A stretch of 6,216 nucleotides of DNA from Deltaproteobacteria bacterium (GTDB taxonomy: Bacteria; Myxococcota_A; UBA9160; SZUA-336), in assembly GCA_030673955.1 (NCBI GenBank), contig DAOVBF010000080.1:1-6216 (forward strand), read 5' to 3'. The number at the start of each line of letters is the position of its first letter. The stretch's first letter is position 1. The position numbers were made by a program, and so were the translations under genes. Positions 1 to 6,091 of this stretch are shown piece by piece. The notes under the pieces are model-generated. The model saw only the letters and a list, made by a program, of their open reading frames with translations, was not told the DNA's origin and did no database searches.

Positions 1-224
1 AGGCCGTGGTGGAGGAGCTCGGCAAGCGGCTCGACGACCTCCTCGCGCTGCTCGGCGAGCGCCCGTTCTTCTTTGCCGACGAGCCCAGCCGAGCCGACCT
101 CGCGCTCTACGGGATGCTGCAGGCGGGCCTATCGGGGCCGACGCCCGAGGTGAATCAGCTGGTCGCCGAGCGGCCCGGCCTGGCTCCTTACATCGAGCGC
201 GTCCGAGGGGCAACAAGCGGATGA
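1..224 (+). CDS. Glutathione S-transferase-like protein, C-terminal fragment (5' end outside window)
   Basis: The reading frame is open from the first in-frame codon (base 3) to a TGA at 222-224, so only the last 73 or so residues are visible. They look like the end of the all-helical C-terminal domain of a GST-fold protein. The stretch FFFADEPSRADLALYGML has the usual 'lgg..pSlADi.l...l' pattern, with SRAD matching the S/T-x-x-D N-capping box of the GST fold. It is followed by the typical ending 'rPgLapyieRvr'. Family members conjugate glutathione to electrophiles or act as isomerases or dehalogenases. The N-terminal thioredoxin-like domain that binds glutathione lies outside the window, so activity and subclass cannot be judged. 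The GTG at base 6 is an internal codon, not a credible start. The gene converges on the cyclase-fusion gene downstream. Confidence 0.75.
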   Translation, partial: AVVEELGKRLDDLLALLGERPFFFADEPSRADLALYGMLQAGLSGPTPEVNQLVAERPGLAPYIERVRGATSG

Positions 225-267
225 CACCGGGGCGGTTACCGCCAGCGACCGACTTCGCGCATTCCTA

Positions 268-292
268 ACGGGGGTCAAACGCCGCCCCCCGT
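268..292. terminator. Weak bidirectional hairpin between convergent genes
   Basis: ACGGGGG (268-274) pairs perfectly with CCCCCGT (286-292) across an 11-base loop. The hairpin lies in the 69-bp gap between the GST-like stop and the stop of the convergent cyclase-fusion gene, where a shared terminator is expected. Neither side has a real run of T, so it is not a textbook intrinsic terminator. It may be a weak terminator, an RNA 3' end stabiliser, or chance in G/C-rich sequence. Confidence 0.35.
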
Positions 293-293
293 C

Positions 294-1982
294 TCAAAAC
301 AAGGGGGTCGGGATGTCGCCCCAGCGCACATGCGGGGGCGGAGTTTCGATCCCCATGATGCGCCCGGTCTCGGTATTCACCTTGACGAGAACGATCGGAT
401 CCCGGCCGTAGGCCTTCTTTACGATCTCCTCACCCTCGACCGCCGGGTCATAGGTGCGCACCTTGGTGAACAGCACCTTGTAGAAGCGCCGATCGAAGTC
501 GTCAGACAGATGATGACCGGGCGGGCCGACATGGCGGTGCGTCTCCATCGGAAGATCGCCGATTGAAAGCTCCAGCGGTACGACGTAAACGAGCAGCTTC
601 TCGCTTTTAGCGGCGGCTCTGATCTTTCCCCGAACCCCGGCATCCGCCAGCGCAACACGCAGCGCTGTACGCAGCTCGTCGTCGCTCAGGACGGCGGGTG
701 AGAGTACGGCCATGTTCTCCGTGTACAAGGCCGAAAGCTGCGATAGCGAGTAGTCGCGGAGCCGATAGCCCAGAGCGATGGTCGCCAAGATCACGACCAG
801 GTACAGAACCAGCACGGAAGCGAACCTCTTGCCGCCGGAGGCGGGCAAGAGGCGCGGGAGCTTCCCCAAGAGCCCTCCCCGCCCTCGATAGGCGCGGTAA
901 CTTTCACCGAATTTCTTCAAACACCGTTGCTCCTCCCAGCGAGCCAAGAGGCCGTAGAGGAGGAGCATGGTGATGTACATGATCAGTACCAGGAAGCGCG
1001 GCCAGACCAGGAGTGTACCGAGACCCACGATAGCCAGACCGAGGTATTGAGGGTGTCGACTGAAGGCATAGAGACCTCTGCTGACAACCCCCCGACGGCG
1101 GATCTTCGCCCAGTAGACTTGAAAAAAGCCGACGAAGAACACGACCGCCCCCAGCAGCACCAGGGCCCTGCCCAGGCCCGGGAGCGCGTTGAGCACTGGA
1201 CTCGATGTTCGAGAGAAATGCGGCAGGAAAAAATCGGTTAGCCAGACGGTCCAGGGGGAGCGCTGGAAGAAATTCAAAGAGGGACCGTAGGCCGAGTAAT
1301 AGTAGAGGGCAAAAGGGCTGATCATGAAGAGGATCTCGAAGACGATCGCCACGTAGACGAGCCATACAGCAGGAGCCACCAGCACGGATAGGCCCGGCCG
1401 GCCCGAGAGGCCGGGTAAGACCCGTGCGTCGTCGCGGCGGACTCGAGCGGCTGCGCCCGAGACCCGAGCTCGGTAGACGCGAACCGGCTCGAGAAGGTTC
1501 TTCACTCGTTGCTCCCCCAGGTCTTCGAAGTCCAGCTGCAGCTTGCGCCGAATCGGCTCGTACACGCTGGCCGAGATGCAGATCCCACCCGGCTCGGCCA
1601 GCCCCTCGAGCCGGGCGGCGATATCGACGCCGTCCCCGTAGATCCGATCGCCCGTCACCATCACTTCGCCGAGGTGTACACCGATGCGGAAATGCATCCG
1701 CTTTGGCTCGGGCAGGTCGGCGTTCCGGGCTTGCAGAACGCGCTGCATCTCGACGGCGCAACGGGCGGCGTTGAGCGCACTCGGGAACTCGCCCAGCAGG
1801 TTGTCGCCGGGCGAGTCCACCACACGGCCCCGGTGCTGTCCCACGAGCCGCGTCAGCTCCGCCAGGTAGGCGGTCAGGGTGCGGACCGCCTTCACCTCAT
1901 CCTCCGCCATCAGGCGCCCGTAGCCGGCGACATCGGCGCTCAGGATCGCGGCCAGCTTGCGTTCGACACCATTCGGGTCCAT
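294..1982 (-). CDS. Class III adenylate/guanylate cyclase domain fused to an ICMT/PEMT-like membrane methyltransferase domain
   Basis: The 562-residue protein has three parts. Residues 8-173 are a class III nucleotide cyclase domain, which makes cAMP or cGMP from the NTP. It starts at KLAAILSADVAGYGRLM, with metal-binding Asp17, and has VVDSPGDNLLGEF with the second metal Asp60. YGDGVDIAARLEGLAEPGG carries Arg124 of the transition-state pair, but the usual Asn is Asp120. The base-selecting Lys is Asp56, as in the VVDSPGDN subfamily. Residues 201-370 are membrane-bound, with helices near 204-228, 271-291, 311-327 and 328-346. They carry GLYAFSRHPQY (303-313) and EEQRCLKKFGESYRAYRGR (350-368), the SAM-binding signature of isoprenylcysteine/phospholipid methyltransferases. 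A fifth helix (387-405) leads to about 155 residues that I do not recognise, predicted extracytoplasmic by the positive-inside rule. The ATG at 1982 follows GGGGAGG at a 4-base gap. Domain calls are firm; substrates and activity are not. Confidence 0.88.
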   Translation of the reverse strand: MDPNGVERKLAAILSADVAGYGRLMAEDEVKAVRTLTAYLAELTRLVGQHRGRVVDSPGDNLLGEFPSALNAARCAVEMQRVLQARNADLPEPKRMHFRIGVHLGEVMVTGDRIYGDGVDIAARLEGLAEPGGICISASVYEPIRRKLQLDFEDLGEQRVKNLLEPVRVYRARVSGAAARVRRDDARVLPGLSGRPGLSVLVAPAVWLVYVAIVFEILFMISPFALYYYSAYGPSLNFFQRSPWTVWLTDFFLPHFSRTSSPVLNALPGLGRALVLLGAVVFFVGFFQVYWAKIRRRGVVSRGLYAFSRHPQYLGLAIVGLGTLLVWPRFLVLIMYITMLLLYGLLARWEEQRCLKKFGESYRAYRGRGGLLGKLPRLLPASGGKRFASVLVLYLVVILATIALGYRLRDYSLSQLSALYTENMAVLSPAVLSDDELRTALRVALADAGVRGKIRAAAKSEKLLVYVVPLELSIGDLPMETHRHVGPPGHHLSDDFDRRFYKVLFTKVRTYDPAVEGEEIVKKAYGRDPIVLVKVNTETGRIMGIETPPPHVRWGDIPTPLF

Positions 1983-1986
1983 GGGG

Positions 1987-1993
1987 CCTCCCC
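1987..1993 (-). promoter_or_regulatory. Ribosome binding site of the cyclase-fusion gene
   Basis: The minus strand reads GGGGAGG, then four bases, then ATG. This is a good Shine-Dalgarno match with slightly short spacing, and it supports the 1982 start. That start places the first cyclase motif (SADVAGY) at residues 15-21, the usual position for the family. Confidence 0.6.
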
Positions 1994-2086
1994 AGCGGCC
2001 GGCGGGCGGCGACCCCTATCCTAAGTCAAGTGGCCGGGTCGCGAGTGGCCAGCCATGCCCCCCCGTTCGAGCATCAAAGCAGCCAA

Positions 2087-2109
2087 TACCTACATTATAG
2101 GTACCTATA
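2087..2109. promoter_or_regulatory. Probable operator: 14-bp palindrome with an extra half-site
   Basis: TATAGGTACCTATA (2096-2109) is a perfect 14-bp palindrome in an AT-rich island within otherwise G/C-rich sequence. Its TACCTA half occurs again as a direct copy at 2087-2092, 15 bp upstream of the copy at 2102-2107. This gives three half-sites in 21 bp: TACCTA, TAGGTA and TACCTA. The site lies just upstream of the NTF2-like/padR unit and overlaps candidate -10 boxes on both strands. PadR-family regulators are dimers that bind AT-rich inverted repeats and often regulate their own operon, so the PadR encoded downstream is the natural candidate. That assignment is inference. Confidence 0.55.
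2094..2099 (-). promoter_or_regulatory. Candidate -10 box for the cyclase-fusion gene
   Basis: The minus strand reads TATAAT at 2099-2094, an exact sigma70-type -10 hexamer. The best -35 match (TTACTA, 2123-2118, 18-bp spacer) is weak, agreeing at only 3 of 6 positions. It would give a leader of roughly 105 bases before the cyclase-fusion ATG. The box overlaps the left arm of the palindrome, so a bound repressor could block it. Confidence 0.35.
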
Positions 2110-2133
2110 TGCTAAGATAGTAAACGGAGGTGG
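2108..2133 (+). promoter_or_regulatory. Candidate -10 region and ribosome binding site of the NTF2-like/padR unit
   Basis: TATGCT (2108-2113) and TAAGAT (2113-2118) each match the -10 consensus at 4 of 6 positions; neither has a clear -35. The first begins inside the right arm of the palindrome. GGAGGTGG (2126-2133) is a strong Shine-Dalgarno sequence three bases before the ATG at 2137; measured from the GGAGG core the spacing is six bases. The ribosome site is convincing, while the exact promoter is not. Confidence 0.45.
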
Positions 2134-2136
2134 AAC

Positions 2137-2535
2137 ATGGCGGATACGAAGCTTTCGAAGCTGGCCACGCGCTTTATCGATGCCTGGAACTCGCAGGACG
2201 TAGACCAGGTGCTGGCCTGCTACACCGATGACGTCAGCTACTGGGACCCGGGCACGCGCGGGGAAGGCATCCAAGGTCAGGACGCCCTGCGGCGCTACCT
2301 GAGCAGGCTCTTCGAGGCCTGGAAGATGCACTGGTCTTTGCGGGAGGTCTACGCGCTCCAAGAAGGAGAGGGCGCCGCGGTGCTCTGGCGCGCGACCCTG
2401 CAGAAGGCGAGCGGCGGTGCAGCGGTGGAGGTCAACGGGATGGATCTCGTCCTGCTTGCGGGCGATCGAATCAGGCGCAACGACGTCTACTTCGACCGGG
2501 CGGTGCTGGCACCGCTGCTGGGCCCTTCAAGCTAG
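2137..2535 (+). CDS. NTF2-like / SnoaL-like domain protein
   Basis: This 132-residue protein has the cone-shaped NTF2-like fold pattern. The N-terminal helix and turn LATRFIDAWNSQDVDQVLAC (9-28) is followed by YTDDVSYWDPG (29-39), then IQGQDALRRYLSRLFEAW (45-62). Strand segments follow (70-88, 96-118), ending in NDVYFDRAVLAPLLG. The pattern 'f.~aWns~D.d~vla.ytdDv.~~dPg' is that of the SnoaL-like/polyketide cyclase branch. Members include small-molecule isomerases, hydrolases and ligand-binding proteins, so the fold alone does not give a substrate. The acidic residues D31, D32 and D37 near the cavity mouth could be functional. There is no signal peptide, so it is probably cytoplasmic. A strong ribosome site precedes the ATG. 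The gene lies 28 bp upstream of padR on the same strand, so the two are probably co-transcribed, and its product could act on the ligand PadR senses. Confidence 0.8.
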   Translation: MADTKLSKLATRFIDAWNSQDVDQVLACYTDDVSYWDPGTRGEGIQGQDALRRYLSRLFEAWKMHWSLREVYALQEGEGAAVLWRATLQKASGGAAVEVNGMDLVLLAGDRIRRNDVYFDRAVLAPLLGPSS

Positions 2536-2563
2536 CCGCAAAGAACGCAGCAGCGGTAATCCA

Positions 2564-3139
2564 GTGTCTCTCAAGCACACGATCCTCGGCTTGCTCATCG
2601 ACAGGCCCATGCACGGCTACGACCTGAAGCGCTTCCTCTCCCCCGGTCTTCCCAACCACAGGCTGGTCAATGATGGCGTGCTGTATCCGCTCCTGAAGAA
2701 GATGGAGAGTGAGGAACTCATTCGAAAAGAAAGGGTTCAGGTAGGCAACACACCGCAACGGCATCTCCTGCACCCCACGAGCAAGGGGAGAGAGGCCTTC
2801 TTCGCATGGCTCGAGAGCGATTCCTTCGAGGAGGACGAGGTCAAGTATGACTTCTTCCTGGGCCATCCCTTCCTCAATAAGTGCTTGTTCTTCGAGCGGC
2901 TCGACAAAGACGCCATTCTCGAGAAGCTCATCCGTCAAAGAGAGTTCGCACTCTCGAAGCGCGAGGAGTTCCAGCGCATTCGCGAGGGGATGGTTCAGCG
3001 AGGCGTCAGCCTATTCCGCATCGCGATCCTGGACCTGGGCATGGCCCAGCACGACCAGAAAATCCTCTGGTTGGAGCGGCTCATCGAGGACCTACGCATC
3101 AGCGAGGGCGATGCGGTATTCGAAGACAACGTGTCCTAG
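2564..3139 (+). CDS. PadR-family transcriptional regulator with Vir-type C-terminal domain
   Basis: With a GTG start at 2564 the protein has 191 residues and begins SLKHTILGLLIDRPMHGYDL, the standard PadR opening. The open frame extends further upstream but there reads through the end of the NTF2-like gene in another frame, so it is not coding. The winged helix-turn-helix spans about 3-83: the recognition region HRLVNDGVLYPLLKKMESEE matches 'vs.gtlYp.L.rLe.eGli', and the wing RVQVGNTPQRHLLHPTSKGR ends in the typical 'lT.~Gr.af..WL'. Residues 93-178 fit the helical, dimer-forming Vir_act_alpha_C domain, including an EFALSKREEFQRIREG helix and a terminal QKILWLERLIEDL helix. PadR proteins usually repress and respond to small ligands, often phenolic or drug-like. 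The ribosome site is poor, so translation may depend on the gene 28 bp upstream. The palindrome at 2096-2109 is its likely target. Confidence 0.9.
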   Translation: MSLKHTILGLLIDRPMHGYDLKRFLSPGLPNHRLVNDGVLYPLLKKMESEELIRKERVQVGNTPQRHLLHPTSKGREAFFAWLESDSFEEDEVKYDFFLGHPFLNKCLFFERLDKDAILEKLIRQREFALSKREEFQRIREGMVQRGVSLFRIAILDLGMAQHDQKILWLERLIEDLRISEGDAVFEDNVS

Positions 3140-3153
3140 CGCGCAGCCCGTCC

Positions 3154-5088
3154 CTAGATGGGTGCGGCTCCGACGCGCACGCGGACGGTGATCGGGACCC
3201 CGTCGCGCAGGACGTCGAGCGAGCGGACCTCATCGACGATGGAGGTCATGACCCACTCCCGGATCTGATTGCGTTCGACGAAGGGGGACCCGGGCGGGCC
3301 GAGCACGATGTCGCCTGCGCGAAGGCCGGCCTGCTCGGCGGGCGAGCCGGGAAAGGCCCTCTTCACGCGCACGGCCCCGCGCTCGAGCCCGAGCTCCCGA
3401 CGCAGCGCGCCTTGCACGGGACCGAACTCGATCCCGATCCAGCCGGGCAAAACGTTCGCCAATAGCTCACTTTCATCAACCAGCCGCGGAAAGGGGGGCG
3501 GCAAGGCCCGCTCCCGCCTCGAGGCAACGGGCTTCCCTCCAAAGGAGAGATTCTCACAGGCCTGGAGGCTTTCAAGCTCGGCGCGCGCTGACACCTCGTC
3601 GTGGCGGTCGAGGTAAACCAGTCCGGCAACCCGCATCAGGAGCGACCGCATACGGAGCACGGCACCTCGTCGCACCGCCATGCGGTAGCTTGCGGTCTCG
3701 GCCTCGGTCGCAATGGTTCGCAGCGCGTCGAGGCGCTGGCGTGTCGCCACATCGAGATTCGTCAGCGCAACGAGGTCTTCGAGCAGCAATCCGCTCAGGC
3801 GCCGTTTCTCCTCGCGGTCGAGACCCCGAACGATCTCGGGTTTCAGATAATCGCGCCACGACGGATAGACCCGGAAGAACTTCTCCAGGTTCTCTCGTTT
3901 TAAGTCGTTGAGCGCCGTCTTCCAGCGGCGCGCATAGCTACGAAGCTCCCTGCCGAGCTTGGGAAAGCTCCGCGATCTCTCATCAAGCTCCTCGAGAGAG
4001 CGGGGGCTGAAGGCACCGAAGGCCTGGCCGATGTGGTCGATCTGCGCGAACTCGGTCGCGTACTCCAGCTCATTCCGCAAAGCCTGCTCGAGCAGATCGT
4101 CTACGAAGTCCGAAAGCTCCAGGCCGCTCCGCCGCGCTTCATCGCGCAGGAGCTGCTCGAGGTAATGGTCGGAGGTTCGGTTGGGTACGTCCGGGGTGCG
4201 GTCGGTCAGCAGGACTCGGTCGTGAGCATCCGCGAGGTTGCCATGGATTCGGATGGCCTCGAAGAAACGGAAGGAGTGCCCGACGTTGTCCTTGCCGCGA
4301 TTCACGGCGTAGCAGCCGTATGCAGGGCGATCGGCGCTCGAGGAGTAGTAGCCACAGACGTTGCCGGAGGCCTGGTCCGGCTCGTCCAGGTCGTACATGG
4401 CGTTGGCGAACGAACCCGAAAAACACTGGGACATCAGGGAAACGACGCGTACGTCGTCGGGGAGCCGCGCGATCAAGTGCCTCAGCTCGTTGACGGAGAG
4501 GCTCTCGCCCCAAAGCGTGATGGCGTTGTTGTCGAGGTCGTCCTTGTTCTTCGTACCGTGGTCGGTGACGTAAAGCAGCAGGGTATCGCCCGGCTCCAAT
4601 CGGTTTCCATCTTGCTCGACCCAGCGCCTCAAGGCCGCTTGGGTTGCGGGTCGAACTTCCATGTCCTCGATGGCGGTGTTCTCGTAGCGAATTTCGGTCC
4701 GGAGGTTGTTGCCGATCGGCAGGCCCTCGATCAACCAGAAGTCCTCCTCGGGCTGCATGTCGCGCACCGCCAGATCGGGTTCGGGGTCCGAGCCATCGCT
4801 GGAGAAGATCACGATCCTCTTCTTTGGGATGCCGTTCACAATGAGCAGCTCCGCGAGCTCGCGGATGTGTAGGAGATGCGACTGGTAATTGATCTTCGGA
4901 CGGCCGCCGCCGTTGATGAGAAGCGCCCAAGTCCTCGAGTTGCGGCTGCGTGGCGCGGTGGCTTCGCGGGCTTCGGTCTTCGGCTCGACAGAGGGCCGGT
5001 CTTCGCAAGCACCCACGAGCAGGCATAGCAGCGCCAGCGCGGCGGCCGAAGCCCTCGTGGGGCGGATATTTCGCCTTACCCGTCCCAT
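3154..5088 (-). CDS. Lipoprotein with C13 (legumain-like) cysteine peptidase domain and C-terminal PDZ domain
   Basis: Starting at the ATG at 5088 gives 644 residues. The first 28 are a lipoprotein signal: basic MGRVRRNIRPTR, hydrophobic ASAAALALLCLLV, lipobox LVGAC with Cys28 lipidated. Residues 52-300 resemble family C13 peptidases (clan CD, caspase fold). They show TWALLINGGG (53-62), GIPKKRIVIFSSDG (86-99), LLLYVTDHGT with catalytic His177, SLMSQCFSGSFAN with catalytic Cys222, and SSADRPAYGCY, typical of bacterial members. A charged helical region of about 240 residues follows. Residues 549-639 form a PDZ domain with GSPAEQAGLRAGDIVL (581-596). The C13 group includes asparaginyl endopeptidases and GPI-transamidase; the substrate here is unknown. 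The frame opens as far as 5211, but that start would overlap the divergent glycosylase gene and bury the signal peptide. The stop lies 14 bp from the convergent padR stop. Confidence 0.85.
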   Translation of the reverse strand: MGRVRRNIRPTRASAAALALLCLLVGACEDRPSVEPKTEAREATAPRSRNSRTWALLINGGGRPKINYQSHLLHIRELAELLIVNGIPKKRIVIFSSDGSDPEPDLAVRDMQPEEDFWLIEGLPIGNNLRTEIRYENTAIEDMEVRPATQAALRRWVEQDGNRLEPGDTLLLYVTDHGTKNKDDLDNNAITLWGESLSVNELRHLIARLPDDVRVVSLMSQCFSGSFANAMYDLDEPDQASGNVCGYYSSSADRPAYGCYAVNRGKDNVGHSFRFFEAIRIHGNLADAHDRVLLTDRTPDVPNRTSDHYLEQLLRDEARRSGLELSDFVDDLLEQALRNELEYATEFAQIDHIGQAFGAFSPRSLEELDERSRSFPKLGRELRSYARRWKTALNDLKRENLEKFFRVYPSWRDYLKPEIVRGLDREEKRRLSGLLLEDLVALTNLDVATRQRLDALRTIATEAETASYRMAVRRGAVLRMRSLLMRVAGLVYLDRHDEVSARAELESLQACENLSFGGKPVASRRERALPPPFPRLVDESELLANVLPGWIGIEFGPVQGALRRELGLERGAVRVKRAFPGSPAEQAGLRAGDIVLGPPGSPFVERNQIREWVMTSIVDEVRSLDVLRDGVPITVRVRVGAAPI

Positions 5089-5152
5089 GCGCTCATCCAG
5101 TCGACGTCCTCCCGTATCCGGGTATTCGTATTCACGATAAGGTAGCCGCCGC
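5089..5152. promoter_or_regulatory. Divergent promoter region with three GTATYC repeats
   Basis: This 64-bp gap separates the starts of the peptidase lipoprotein (minus) and the DNA glycosylase (plus), and must hold both 5' signals unless promoters lie inside the genes. It contains GTATCC at 5114-5119 and GTATTC at 5122-5127 and 5128-5133, three near-identical hexamers within 20 bp. These could be a regulator site. AAGGT (5139-5143) is a plausible ribosome site nine bases before the glycosylase ATG. On the minus strand GAGGA lies about 18 bases before the 5088 start, rather far. I see no convincing -35/-10 pair on either strand. Confidence 0.35.
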
Positions 5153-6091
5153 ATGGCGGAGCGGGCTCGATTCAGCGTGAAGCCGACACGGCCGTATTCG
5201 CTCGAGCGCACGGCGGCGCGCTTTCTGCGTTTTCCCGAGGTGCTGGACCACTTCCAGGACGGGGTCTACCGGCGCCTCTTCCAGGTGGGGAGACGCCTAC
5301 TGCTGCTTTCGGTGAGGCAGCTCGGTCCGCCGTCGCGGGCGCTGCTCGAGGTCCGCCTCGCCGGGAAGGACGCGGGGGCGTCGGAGGCACGGGCCGCGGC
5401 AACGCGACTGCTGGAGCGGTCGCTCGGGATCCACGCCGACATCCCGGCCTTTTACCGCGCCTGCCGCAACGATCCCCTGCTCGCCGAAACGATCCGCCGC
5501 GCACGGGGCCTGAGCGTGGCGGGCTTCCCCGACCCATGGGAGGCGCTCGTCACGGCGGTCCTCTCCCAACAGGTGAATCTCGCGCTCGCCTACCGGATCC
5601 GGCGCGATCTCGCGCTTCGCTTCGGGCGGCGGGCGCGCATCGCAGGCAAGACCTATATCGCCTTTCCGCGGCCGGAGCGGATGGCCAAGGAGACGGCGGC
5701 TCGCCTGCGCCAGCTCGGGCTGTCCAAGGCCAAGGCGGAGACGCTGCTACGGCTGGCAAATGGATTCCGGCGGGGTCTGCTGGCGGAGGCCGAGCTGGCC
5801 CCGCTCCCCGACGAGGAGCTGATCCAGCGCTTGACGGCAATCAAAGGGATCGGCCGTTGGACCGCGGAGACCGCGCTCATGCGGGGGCTCGCGCGGTCGG
5901 ATGCGTTTCCCGCAGGGGACCTGGGCGTCGTGAAGTACGTCGCACAGGGCCTACTGGGTCGCGATGGCCTGGCCACGGAGCATGAGATGCGCGAGCTCGC
6001 CGAGAGGTGGCGCCCGCATCGGGCTCTGGCGCTCACCTACGCATACGCGGAGCTGGCGCGGATCCGCGAGGCAGAGGGGGAGTCTAACTAG
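5153..6091 (+). CDS. AlkA-type DNA-3-methyladenine glycosylase (HhH-GPD superfamily)
   Basis: The 312-residue protein removes alkylated bases such as 3-methyladenine from DNA, starting base-excision repair in the cytoplasm. Residues 5-75 (FSVKPTRPYSLERTAARFL onward) fit the alpha/beta N-terminal domain of AlkA proteins. The HhH-GPD domain spans about 125-305: DPWEALVTAVLSQQVNLA (127-144) is the first conserved helix, LTAIKGIGRWTAETALM (227-243) is the helix-hairpin-helix, and FPAGDLGVVK carries the catalytic Asp256, equivalent to Asp238 of E. coli AlkA. Where bifunctional OGG-type enzymes have a catalytic Lys, this one has Trp236 as in AlkA, so a monofunctional glycosylase is expected. Length and domain order are normal. 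No Ada-type methyltransferase module or ada gene is in view. The last 8 bases overlap the convergent acyltransferase gene. Confidence 0.9.
   Translation: MAERARFSVKPTRPYSLERTAARFLRFPEVLDHFQDGVYRRLFQVGRRLLLLSVRQLGPPSRALLEVRLAGKDAGASEARAAATRLLERSLGIHADIPAFYRACRNDPLLAETIRRARGLSVAGFPDPWEALVTAVLSQQVNLALAYRIRRDLALRFGRRARIAGKTYIAFPRPERMAKETAARLRQLGLSKAKAETLLRLANGFRRGLLAEAELAPLPDEELIQRLTAIKGIGRWTAETALMRGLARSDAFPAGDLGVVKYVAQGLLGRDGLATEHEMRELAERWRPHRALALTYAYAELARIREAEGESN

Noticed and set aside
904..1761. Minus-strand open frame of 285 codons within the cyclase fusion
   Set aside because: It is a shifted frame of the cyclase/methyltransferase gene. The product is rich in Arg, Gly, Ser and Pro, without domain motifs or a ribosome site.
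1509..2024. Plus-strand open frame of 171 codons opposite the cyclase domain
   Set aside because: It is antisense to the conserved cyclase motifs and runs into the divergent control region. No ribosome site or recognisable product.
2029..2050. Direct repeat AGTGGCC at 2029-2035 and 2044-2050
   Set aside because: Two 7-bp G/C-rich copies are easily due to chance here, and neither is part of an inverted repeat or placed at a promoter core.
2417..2563. N-terminal extension of the PadR frame by 49 residues
   Set aside because: This stretch overlaps the NTF2-like gene in another frame and gives a Ser/Trp/Arg-rich sequence unlike PadR proteins. The family's normal N-terminus starts at the GTG at 2564.
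4033..4872. Plus-strand open frame of 279 codons
   Set aside because: It lies wholly antisense to the C13 peptidase domain, whose motifs are unmistakable. The product is a valine- and glycine-rich string with no family pattern, as expected from an antisense shadow in high-GC coding DNA.
4139..5026. Minus-strand open frame of 295 codons
   Set aside because: It is a frame-shifted copy of the peptidase reading, with Arg/Pro/Gly-rich low-complexity translation.
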